From assembly GCA_963693635.1 (NCBI GenBank), contig CAVOBC010000027.1:1-22131 (forward strand): 22,131 bases of DNA, in the 5' to 3' direction. Both the position numbers and the translations under genes were made by a program. Shown here in pieces: positions 16,580 through 22,131 of the stretch. The stretch's first letter is position 1, and each line of letters opens with the position of its first letter. The notes under the pieces were generated by a model, which searched no databases, was not told the origin of the DNA, and was given only the letters and a program-made list of their open reading frames with translations. The stretch comes from CAVOBC01 sp963693635 (GTDB taxonomy: Bacteria > Pseudomonadota > Gammaproteobacteria > Pseudomonadales > Azotimanducaceae).

Positions 16580-18388
16580 ATGAGCATACCGAAGAAGTAT
16601 TCGAATCTCGGCTTCGATCCGGATGCACTCCGTGAGAGATACCGGATGGAACGCGACAAGCGCCTGCGCGACGACGCCAACGACCAGTACGTCGAGGTGG
16701 CTGGCAAATATGCCCATTACGTTGAGGACCCGTACGTCCCGAAGGTCGAGCGTGAGCCACTGACCGATGAGGTGAACGTTGTCATCATCGGTGGTGGATT
16801 CGGCGGCCTGCTGGCGGGCGCACGGTTGCGCGAGGCGGGGGTCACGGGCATTCGCATTGTAGAAGCGGGCGGCGACTTTGGTGGCACGTGGTACTGGAAC
16901 CGCTATCCCGGGGCGCAGTGCGACATCGAATCCTATTGCTACCTGCCGCTGCTTGAGGAACTGGATTACATCCCAAAGGAGAAGTACTCATACGCGCCTG
17001 AGATTTACGAGCACTCACAACGCATCGCCGAGGCGTACAACCTGTACGAGGACGCATGTTTCCAAACCCGGGTGACAGAGATGCGCTGGGACGAGGAGGA
17101 AGCCCGCTGGACCATTTCGACGGACCGCGGCGATGCGATGCGACCTCGCTTTGTGATTATGGCGACCGGGCCGCTTAATCGGCCGAAGTTGCCCGCGATT
17201 CGGGGCATCGATGACTTCGAGGGTCACACCTTCCACACGAGTCGCTGGGACTATGACTACACCGGCGGCGATCACAACGGCAATCTGCACAAGTTGAGTG
17301 ACAAGCGCGTCGCCGTCATTGGCACGGGCGCGACGACCGTCCAGGCGGTGCCTTACGTCGGCGCATATGCCAAACATCTCTACACATTTCAGCGCACGCC
17401 CTCATCGGTCGATGTACGCGGCAACGAACCGACCGATCGCGAGTGGGCCGACTCGCTCAAGCCCGGCTGGCAGCGTGCCCGGCGCGAGAACTTCAACGAT
17501 ATGGTGATCGGCCGCCCGGTCAAAGAGGATCTCGTCAACGATGGCTGGACTGACATCTTCCGGACGTTGGCGAGCCTGGTGCCAAAGGACCCGGACAAGG
17601 CGATCTCACCGGAAGAAATCGCGGCACTGGCGGAACTGGCCGATTTCAAGAAGATGAACGGGATTCGCGCACGGGTTGATCAGCATGTCAGCGACAACGA
17701 AACCTCGGAAGCGCTAAAGCCCTGGTACCGGCAGTTCTGCAAACGGCCCTGCTTTAACGATGAGTACCTGCCGACCTTTGAGCGGCCAAACGTCACGCTC
17801 GTGGACACAAGCGCGACCAAGGGTGTCGAGCAGATCACAAAAAATGCGATTGTTACCGGCGGTGAGACCTACGAGGTGGATTGCATCATCTATGCGACCG
17901 GATTCGAGGTAGGCACGGAATACACTCGCCGAGCCGGCTATGAAATTTACGGCCGCGACGGTCAGACGCTGACCGATTATTGGGCCGACGGACTGCGAAC
18001 GCTGCACGGATTTGCGAGTCACGGCTTTCCCAACTGCTTTCAGGTTGGCTTCTCGCAGAACGGCTTTTCGGTCAACCTGACGTCGGTGCTTGATGATCAG
18101 GCGCGGCATGTTGCTTACGTCATCAATGAGATCATGGAACGGGGCGCCCGTTTTGCTCATCCGACAGAGGAAGCGGAAGCTGAATGGGTGGCGACTATTC
18201 GCAAGCTCGCGGTTGGTAACACCGAGTTTTTCGAAGCGTGCACGCCCGGTTACTACAACAATGAGGGCAATGTCTCGGCTCGTCGGGGGCTGGGTGCTGA
18301 GGCCTACGCACCGGGGGCCAACGCCTTCAACAAGGTGATCACAGCGTGGCGTGAGGAGGGCGGGCTCGAGGGTCTCGAACTCGGCTGA
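16580..18388 (+). CDS. Baeyer-Villiger monooxygenase, long type
   Basis: A 602-residue class B flavoprotein monooxygenase that inserts oxygen next to a ketone using FAD, NADPH and O2, giving an ester or lactone. ATG at 16580 with AGAGGG six bases upstream; an in-frame GTG twelve codons earlier lacks a site. FAD motif GGGFGG (71-76), the loop GGTWYWNRYPGAQCD (101-115), the BVMO fingerprint FEGHTFHTSRWD (213-224, matching FxGxxxHxxxW[PD]), the NADPH motif GTGATT (248-253) and the ATGFEVGTEY segment in the C-terminal part are all present. The 60-residue N-terminal extension and total length match the large-substrate group (cyclopentadecanone, cyclododecanone and steroid monooxygenases) rather than ~540-residue cyclohexanone enzymes. 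It is divergent from the LLM/hydrolase/SDR operon, sharing its control region. A bulky cyclic or branched ketone is the likely substrate. Confidence 0.96.
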   Translation: MSIPKKYSNLGFDPDALRERYRMERDKRLRDDANDQYVEVAGKYAHYVEDPYVPKVEREPLTDEVNVVIIGGGFGGLLAGARLREAGVTGIRIVEAGGDFGGTWYWNRYPGAQCDIESYCYLPLLEELDYIPKEKYSYAPEIYEHSQRIAEAYNLYEDACFQTRVTEMRWDEEEARWTISTDRGDAMRPRFVIMATGPLNRPKLPAIRGIDDFEGHTFHTSRWDYDYTGGDHNGNLHKLSDKRVAVIGTGATTVQAVPYVGAYAKHLYTFQRTPSSVDVRGNEPTDREWADSLKPGWQRARRENFNDMVIGRPVKEDLVNDGWTDIFRTLASLVPKDPDKAISPEEIAALAELADFKKMNGIRARVDQHVSDNETSEALKPWYRQFCKRPCFNDEYLPTFERPNVTLVDTSATKGVEQITKNAIVTGGETYEVDCIIYATGFEVGTEYTRRAGYEIYGRDGQTLTDYWADGLRTLHGFASHGFPNCFQVGFSQNGFSVNLTSVLDDQARHVAYVINEIMERGARFAHPTEEAEAEWVATIRKLAVGNTEFFEACTPGYYNNEGNVSARRGLGAEAYAPGANAFNKVITAWREEGGLEGLELG

Positions 18389-18825
18389 GCCGGGCTCGAA
18401 GTGCTCTGGCGAACTGCTCGCGCCGGTGACTGCGGTGGGTGGAGTGCTGGGCCGTTGGGGTATGGTGTCAGCCCGTCATTGCATCGGATGTACCCGTGTC
18501 CCTGCAGCCCAATCGCGAAGTATTTATCACCTGCGCGGTGACCGGTTCCGGTGCCACGCAGGATCGAAGCCCGCATGTGCCGGCGCAGCCCCGCTGAGAT
18601 CGCCGAGTCGGCCATCGATGCGGCAAAATTCCCTTCTTCTACTTCTACTTCTTCCACTTCAACTTCTTCTGCGTCTGCTGAGAATGCCGGTGAGACGAGA
18701 AACGCGATTAGTATTCCGACGAGCGCGAACGCGCTCGGTGAGCATCTGCTCCCGGTCAGCACAGCATTAAGAAAACCCGAACGGGTATTACCCAGATCAT
18801 GATCCAACTCCATATCGACTTCCAT
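18304..18825 (-). CDS. Doubtful ORF with signal peptide and acidic repeat
   Basis: A 173-codon frame, ATG at 18823-18825, with no strong ribosome site. The first ~50 residues look like a long signal peptide: a basic patch, then FALVGILIAFLVSPAFS ending in a plausible AFS/A cleavage site. Next is the acidic repeat DAEEVEVEEVEVEEG, encoded by a purine-rich direct repeat. The remainder (SPARAVRQSTSSPAQPSSRPSS) is low-complexity and the last 85 bp lie antisense over the end of the BVMO gene, which makes that half unlikely to be functional. I see no family. It may be a short secreted protein whose real stop was lost, or chance. The signal peptide plus repeat is the part worth testing. Confidence 0.25.
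   Translation of the reverse strand: MEVDMELDHDLGNTRSGFLNAVLTGSRCSPSAFALVGILIAFLVSPAFSADAEEVEVEEVEVEEGNFAASMADSAISAGLRRHMRASILRGTGTGHRAGDKYFAIGLQGHGYIRCNDGLTPYPNGPALHPPQSPARAVRQSTSSPAQPSSRPSSPPSSRHAVITLLKALAPGA
18633..18671. repeat. Short purine/pyrimidine-biased repeat
   Basis: The plus strand repeats CTTCTA/CTTCCA/CTTCAA units (six-base period, five to six units, imperfect), interspersed with extra CTT triplets. On the minus strand it gives the alternating Glu-Val stretch of the doubtful ORF. Such tracts slip during replication and can vary between strains. Confidence 0.6.
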
Positions 18826-19221
18826 TTTTGTTGATAGTGATGCTCTGGTGAGCCATCAGAGCAATTTCTCTCAAACGAAACGCGGAAAGCTGGCGTCGAC
18901 ATCCCGATCAATCCCAGAGTGGGTCTGAAGATTGGCTAGATGCCCGGTGTAACGGGTACAAAGGGTCCAAGGGTGTAAAGGGTTCAAACGCGCAAAGGGT
19001 GCCAGCAGGCCTTCCTGCATTGAACGGAACTCCCATATTTCGGCTAGTGCGGAGGATGACGAAGTCATAACCGGAGGGAATGATCGTCAACAACGTCAAC
19101 ATCGTTCCGCAGTTGAATCAGAGTTGCCCTGTGACGCCGTTTGACCTGTTTCACCGATGTCCAGGCCGTGTCAAATTCGATGCTGTAGCATGTTGGCATC
19201 ACACGCTGGGAGCATTCTGCA
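18826..19221. other. 396-bp intergenic region upstream of the cystine carrier gene
   Basis: No convincing gene on either strand. It contains a quasi-periodic GGGT repeat (18921-19000, listed separately) and a small hairpin (GCAGG at 19005-19009, CCTGC at 19014-19018, loop CCTT) without a T-run. The carrier's promoter should lie between about 19020 and 19200; I cannot fix it. GGGAG at 19208-19212 serves as ribosome site. No riboswitch fold was recognised. Confidence 0.4.
18921..19000. repeat. Degenerate tandem (AA)AGGGT repeat with 8-9-base period
   Basis: GGGT occurs at 18921, 18954, 18963, 18971, 18980 and 18997. From 18954 on the spacings are 9, 8, 9 and 17 bases, i.e. one unit skipped. 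Most copies are preceded by AA or AAA (ACAAAGGGTCC, AAGGGTGT, AAAGGGTTC, GCAAAGGGTGCC). No terminator or coding explanation fits. Confidence 0.45.
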
Positions 19222-20586
19222 TTGGTGATCGTCAATCTCCTGATCTTTGCCGCGACCATTGCGCTCCTTGTGCGCATGCGTGGGCAGCCATTGTCGCGTC
19301 GCGTCTTGCTCGGGTTGGGTGCGGGGGTGCTGTACGGACTGGCACTTCAGTTCGTGCTGGCAACGGATGCCGCTGTGATGACAGCGACGCTCGAGTGGAC
19401 CGATGTGGTTGCCGATGGCTATGTCGCGTTGCTGAAGATGATCATCATGCCGCTCGTGCTGACGACGATGGTCGCGGCGGTCTTGAGGCTGGAAAACCTG
19501 GCGTTGCTCGGCCGCGTCGGCGGTCTTGTCATCGGCGTCCTTGTTGGCACCACAATGATTGCTGCGCTCATCGGCGTTTTTGTGACGGCGACGGCCGGGC
19601 TGACGGCGAGCGGTCTGACCGAAGGCGTGCGTGAACTCGCGCGGGCAGAGGTGCTGGTTTCACGGCAGACAACCGTGACCGATCTCACCGTTCCATCGAT
19701 GCTGGTTGGCTTCATTCCTGCGAACATCTTTGCCGACCTGACCGGGGCTCGTCCGACCTCAATCATCGCGGTGGTCGTCTTCGGCATGCTGACCGGCATC
19801 GCGGCATTGCTCGTTAGTGCGGATCAACCGGCGCGTGGTGTCGCGATCAGAACGTTCGTTGAGAATGCACAAGCGCTGATCATGAAGCTCGTCAGCATGG
19901 TCATGGCGCTCACGCCGTACGGCATCTTTGGCTTGATGACGGGTGTTGTCGCCGGGTCCGATGGGGCTGACATCCTCAAGCTGATCGGGTTTGTTGGTGC
20001 CTCGTACTGTGCAATTGGACTGATGTTTATCGTGCATGGGCTGATACTGGCGTCGAGCGGGCAGAATCTTGTGGACTACGGCAGGCGGGTCTGGCCGGTG
20101 CTCGCCTTTGCGTTTACCTCAAGAAGTTCGGCCGCGGCCATTCCTCTGAACGTCGAGGCGCAGGTTAAACGTCTGGGCGTGTCCCCGGCGGTAGCCAACG
20201 TCGCCGCGTCCTTTGGGGCGACGATCGGTCAGAACGGCTGTGCGGGTATCTATCCCGCGATGCTGGCGGTCATGATTGCGCCGACCGTGGGGATCGACCC
20301 GTTGGACCCGTTCTTTGTCGCGACCCTGGTCGGCATCGTGACAATCTCGTCTTTTGGCGTCGCCGGTGTCGGCGGCGGGGCAACATACTCCGCGCTCATC
20401 GTCTTGCCGGCGATGGGATTGCCGGTCACGCTCGCCGCGCTGCTGATCTCTATTGAGCCGTTGATCGACATGGCGCGCACGGCGCTCAATGTCAATGGCT
20501 CTATCACGGCAGGCGCGGTGACCAGTCGTGTGCTCGATGCGCGGGCGACCACGGCTGATATCGAGGCGTTTGGCGAGCCCCTCTGA
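19222..20586 (+). CDS. tcyP: TcyP-type L-cystine:cation symporter
   Basis: A 454-residue inner-membrane symporter of the dicarboxylate/amino acid:cation family, subgroup TcyP (YdjN), which imports L-cystine. GYVALLKMIIMPLVLTTMVAAV (67-88) starts the conserved region; FIPANIFADLTGARPTSII (164-182), MALTPYGIFGLMTGVVAGS (228-246), TSRSSAAAIPLNVEAQ (299-314, the re-entrant serine-rich loop), FGATIGQNGCAGIYPAMLAV (331-350), FGVAGVGGGAT and EPLIDMARTALNVNGS follow in order. These agree with E. coli TcyP as I remember it, nearly word for word in the last third. Length is normal (E. coli about 463). The start is TTG at 19222, nine bases after GGGAG; GTG at 19225 is an alternative. Likely role: sulfur-source uptake and supply of cysteine under oxidative stress. 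Nothing else nearby concerns sulfur, so it is probably monocistronic. Confidence 0.93.
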   Translation: MVIVNLLIFAATIALLVRMRGQPLSRRVLLGLGAGVLYGLALQFVLATDAAVMTATLEWTDVVADGYVALLKMIIMPLVLTTMVAAVLRLENLALLGRVGGLVIGVLVGTTMIAALIGVFVTATAGLTASGLTEGVRELARAEVLVSRQTTVTDLTVPSMLVGFIPANIFADLTGARPTSIIAVVVFGMLTGIAALLVSADQPARGVAIRTFVENAQALIMKLVSMVMALTPYGIFGLMTGVVAGSDGADILKLIGFVGASYCAIGLMFIVHGLILASSGQNLVDYGRRVWPVLAFAFTSRSSAAAIPLNVEAQVKRLGVSPAVANVAASFGATIGQNGCAGIYPAMLAVMIAPTVGIDPLDPFFVATLVGIVTISSFGVAGVGGGATYSALIVLPAMGLPVTLAALLISIEPLIDMARTALNVNGSITAGAVTSRVLDARATTADIEAFGEPL

Positions 20587-20709
20587 TCGCTGCGTCCAGG
20601 TTGGTCGCGGCGCCTGGCACTCGCCTGCGGTGCTGGGATGCACCGCCATTTTCTGCAGACCTCTTTTCTGCGGGCCTCTTTTCTGCCGTCTTGGGGCAAG
20701 GACTTGAGC
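20587..20709. other. Convergent intergenic region with weak hairpin
   Basis: Between the ends of the cystine carrier and DUF3750 genes. GGTGC (20629-20633) and GCACC (20640-20644) form a five-bp stem with a six-base loop, followed on the plus strand by GCCATTTT. It is a weak candidate terminator for the carrier gene. The rest is the 15-bp tandem repeat listed separately. Confidence 0.3.
20649..20693. repeat. Three 15-bp tandem repeats after the DUF3750 gene
   Basis: Units at 20649-20663, 20664-20678 and 20679-20693 all begin TTTTCTGC and continue AGACCTC, GGGCCTC and CGTCTTG. Units 1 and 2 differ at two positions; unit 3 is more diverged. The array ends 16 bp from the DUF3750 stop codon (20710). 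Confidence 0.8.
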
Positions 20710-21357
20710 TTAAGGTGTGTGGTTGCCCTGCATCCAGGACTTACCGATGGCCTTGGTCGGCAGCTTGAGACCCAGTTCCGGCACCTGCAGCGCGATCCAT
20801 TCGGTGAAGGAATTGCTGTTGGGCCCCGGCCACATCGTGTACTCGGCTTCATGCGGATAATCGAGCGCTGCCTGGTGGATCGCGTGCGCCAGACGCTCCG
20901 CGCCGTCCCCACGTTTCTCGAAGAGCAGAATTGGCGGTGAGCGGAACCACGGCCGGTCGGGGAGACCCTGGGTGATGCTGAGTACGGTGCCGTGTCGTCT
21001 GAGATGCCAGCCGATGACCTGATAGATGTTGTAGGTTTCGGCGTCCTCGGCTTTGGTGGCAACCCACGTGTGAATGGCGAAGTGGCCGCGCACGCCCCAG
21101 ACGTCTGCACCGTACACCTGAATGACCGCTTCGGGTGTCGTCGCCGGGTTGGGCGCGACCGCGGGGCCGATGGATGTTGGTTTGAGCAGCGCCGCAGTGG
21201 CGATGAGGCCCGCGATGCAGGCTGCCAAGAGAAGCAGTACGGTCATGACATTCCGTTTCCTGCGTGAGGGTTTGACCGGGTCGGCCCCCTCAGTGGCGCG
21301 CTTGTCGCCCGGTTGGCCGTCGCGACTGTCGCTGATCGTCGACTTTGTTCCGGACAT
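20710..21357 (-). CDS. DUF3750 membrane-anchored protein
   Basis: A 215-residue protein with a hydrophilic N-terminal tail, one membrane segment (about 38-58, MTVLLLLAACIAGLIATAALL) and a periplasmic domain. The domain is DUF3750: AVIQVYGADVWGVRGHFAIHTWVATK (77-102), YNIYQVIGWHL (109-119), PWFRSPPILLFEKRG (136-150) and WPGPNSNSFTEWIALQVPEL (176-195), ending KAIGKSW. The invariant HTW and WPGPNSN motifs suggest an active or binding site (His96, Asn180, Asn182), reminiscent of papain-like or NlpC-related families, but the function is unknown to me. Two starts are possible: ATG at 21357, giving the 37-residue tail, or ATG at 21246 directly before the membrane segment. An in-frame TAG lies eleven codons above the first. 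Likely monocistronic; flanked on both sides by 15-bp tandem repeats. Confidence 0.88.
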   Translation of the reverse strand: MSGTKSTISDSRDGQPGDKRATEGADPVKPSRRKRNVMTVLLLLAACIAGLIATAALLKPTSIGPAVAPNPATTPEAVIQVYGADVWGVRGHFAIHTWVATKAEDAETYNIYQVIGWHLRRHGTVLSITQGLPDRPWFRSPPILLFEKRGDGAERLAHAIHQAALDYPHEAEYTMWPGPNSNSFTEWIALQVPELGLKLPTKAIGKSWMQGNHTP

Positions 21358-21413
21358 GGCTCGTGGCCGAAGAGAGACAATGGCCGCACCCTAGCGGCGG
21401 CTCGCTCTTGCTG

Positions 21414-21473
21414 CAAGCGATCCCTCTGTAATCGATCCTTCGGTAATCGATCCTTTTGCAAGCGACCCATTAC
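21414..21473. repeat. Four 15-bp tandem repeats upstream of the DUF3750 gene
   Basis: Units at 21414-21428, 21429-21443, 21444-21458 and 21459-21473. The two central units share TAATCGATCCTT and differ only in the last three bases; the outer two begin CAAGCGA. The array sits 57 bp upstream of the gene's first ATG, in its probable promoter/leader region. In one minus-strand frame it would give a five-residue repeat (RLQKD/RLPKD/RLQRD/RLQQE), but that frame is not the DUF3750 frame. Confidence 0.85.
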
Positions 21474-21726
21474 CAGTTGGGGGCGAGCGAATGCGACGGC
21501 ACTGAAGCGACGTGGGTCTTAGAGCAGATGCGCGGTTGCGATGGACCGTCATGGGTGTAAGAAGAAGCGTCGATAGTTTGATGTCGATATAATGTACATA
21601 TTTGCGAATGCGTTGAATGAAATGTTAACTAAAGAGTTGATAATAAAAGAGTTAAATTAGTTGGCGCGAAGATTGCGTCGTCGGATTTGCACGTTAACTC
21701 AGTTCATCCCGATACAGGCACTTTCA
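21474..21726. promoter_or_regulatory. AT-rich regulatory region before a secreted-protein gene
   Basis: The part from about 21575 to 21660 is strikingly AT-rich against the GC-rich surroundings. A perfect TATAAT lies at 21588-21593, without a clear -35 box 17 bp upstream, and overlaps the palindrome ATGTACAT (21592-21599). AAAGAGTT occurs at 21631-21638 and 21646-21653, again 15 bases apart. GTTAACT occurs at 21624-21630 and 21693-21699. The pattern suggests a promoter with activator sites, but no regulator can be named. Confidence 0.45.
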
Positions 21727-22131
21727 ATGAATTCAGGACTCACGCATCCAGTACGGTCTCTCTTTACTCACACCGTTGGCATAGTCTTCGCGGTGCTGGC
21801 ATCGACCGCCATCGCTGCCCCTATCCCAACCACCGACTATGCGTTGTCAGAGATTACCGGGTCTTTCGCCTGGGGCTTCAGGGACAACAACAATGTGTCG
21901 GCATCCGGGTACGTCAACAATGCGACCGATCTTGGCGTCGTCGCGACCATGATGCAGGACGGCCTCGACTTCGGAACTCACAGCGGGAATTCAAGCGGGC
22001 CCGGCCCCAACAACACGCACGGTGTATACGACGGCGACGGCAACGCGGCGGGAGGGCTTGAGTTCGCGTCCGGCGTTGGAACCCTGACGCTCGATTCGCT
22101 CACCTTTCACAGCAGCCGTAGCTACAGCGGC
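21727..22131 (+). CDS. Secreted protein of unknown function, 3' end outside window
   Basis: The frame runs from ATG at 21727 to the right edge, 135 codons, without a stop. A Sec signal peptide is clear: basic residue R10, hydrophobic GIVFAVLASTAIA (18-30) and an AIA/AP cleavage site. The mature part is rich in Gly, Asn, Ser, Thr and Asp (DNNNVSASGYVNNATDLG, SGNSSGPGPNNTHG, DGDGNAAGG) and lacks Cys and Lys, as in extracellular proteins with beta-rich folds. Such sequences are common in exported proteins with a C-terminal PEP-CTERM sorting tail, but the C-terminus is not in the window, so that is only a suggestion. AGG eight bases before the ATG may be the ribosome site. Its AT-rich leader suggests separate regulation. 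Confidence 0.75.
   Translation, partial: MNSGLTHPVRSLFTHTVGIVFAVLASTAIAAPIPTTDYALSEITGSFAWGFRDNNNVSASGYVNNATDLGVVATMMQDGLDFGTHSGNSSGPGPNNTHGVYDGDGNAAGGLEFASGVGTLTLDSLTFHSSRSYSG

Noticed and set aside
19080..19634. 184-codon plus-strand frame at the beginning of the cystine carrier gene
   Set aside because: It is a shadow of the carrier's reading frame: Cys/Arg/His-rich translation without hydrophobic segments, whereas the carrier frame matches TcyP throughout.
20629..20644. Rho-independent terminator between the convergent genes
   Set aside because: The stem has only five pairs and the following T-run is short and interrupted; kept only as a weak note in the intergenic entry.
21243..21470. 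75-codon minus-strand frame containing the five-residue repeat
   Set aside because: It overlaps the start of the DUF3750 gene in another frame; beyond the repeat the sequence looks random, so the DNA repeat is the real signal.

Overview
The window is GC-rich, with tightly packed genes and long same-strand runs. It looks like a chromosomal piece of an aerobic Pseudomonadota bacterium, probably a gammaproteobacterium. The TcyP-type cystine carrier, EmrA/EmrB-type pump, PhoD-like phosphatase and DUF3750 protein fit this. So do the many acyl-CoA and flavin oxidation enzymes seen in environmental degraders of lipids, terpenoids or steroids. The taxonomy is inference. No rRNA, tRNA, CRISPR array, transposase or phage gene was seen.

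Left part (1-4400): a family III CoA-transferase runs off the left edge. It is followed by two kinds of debris. One is a PLD-type nuclease/DUF3427 helicase gene that has lost its whole helicase core (1101-2343). The other is the N-terminal scrap of a phytanoyl-CoA dioxygenase-like gene (2605-2739). A small unknown reading frame (2741-3010) then overlaps a major facilitator transporter by four bases.

Middle part (4400-11750): a minus-strand run of TTG-started HlyD/EmrA-like adaptor, EmrB-like 14-helix exporter, a second family III CoA-transferase and an exported PhoD-like phosphatase. Divergent from it, on the plus strand, lie a five-helix membrane protein and a luciferase-like (LLM) oxidoreductase. 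A decayed amidohydrolase C-terminus follows.

The most interesting part is 11804-18388. Four minus-strand genes with gaps of 38, 52 and 70 bp encode an SDR dehydrogenase, an EHN-type epoxide hydrolase, an alpha/beta hydrolase and an LLM flavin monooxygenase. They are divergent from a long-type Baeyer-Villiger monooxygenase. The 302-bp shared promoter region holds a perfect 9-bp-arm inverted repeat. The five activities match, step for step, a limonene-type route for a cyclic alkene: epoxidation, epoxide opening, diol oxidation, Baeyer-Villiger lactone formation, lactone opening. CoA-transferases nearby could activate the resulting acid. This is a pathway hypothesis, not proof.

Right part (18389-22131): an 830-bp stretch with a doubtful acidic-repeat ORF and a quasi-periodic GGGT repeat, then a TcyP-type L-cystine symporter. 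Next comes a DUF3750 gene bracketed on both sides by separate 15-bp tandem repeats. An AT-rich regulatory stretch and the start of a secreted protein end the window.
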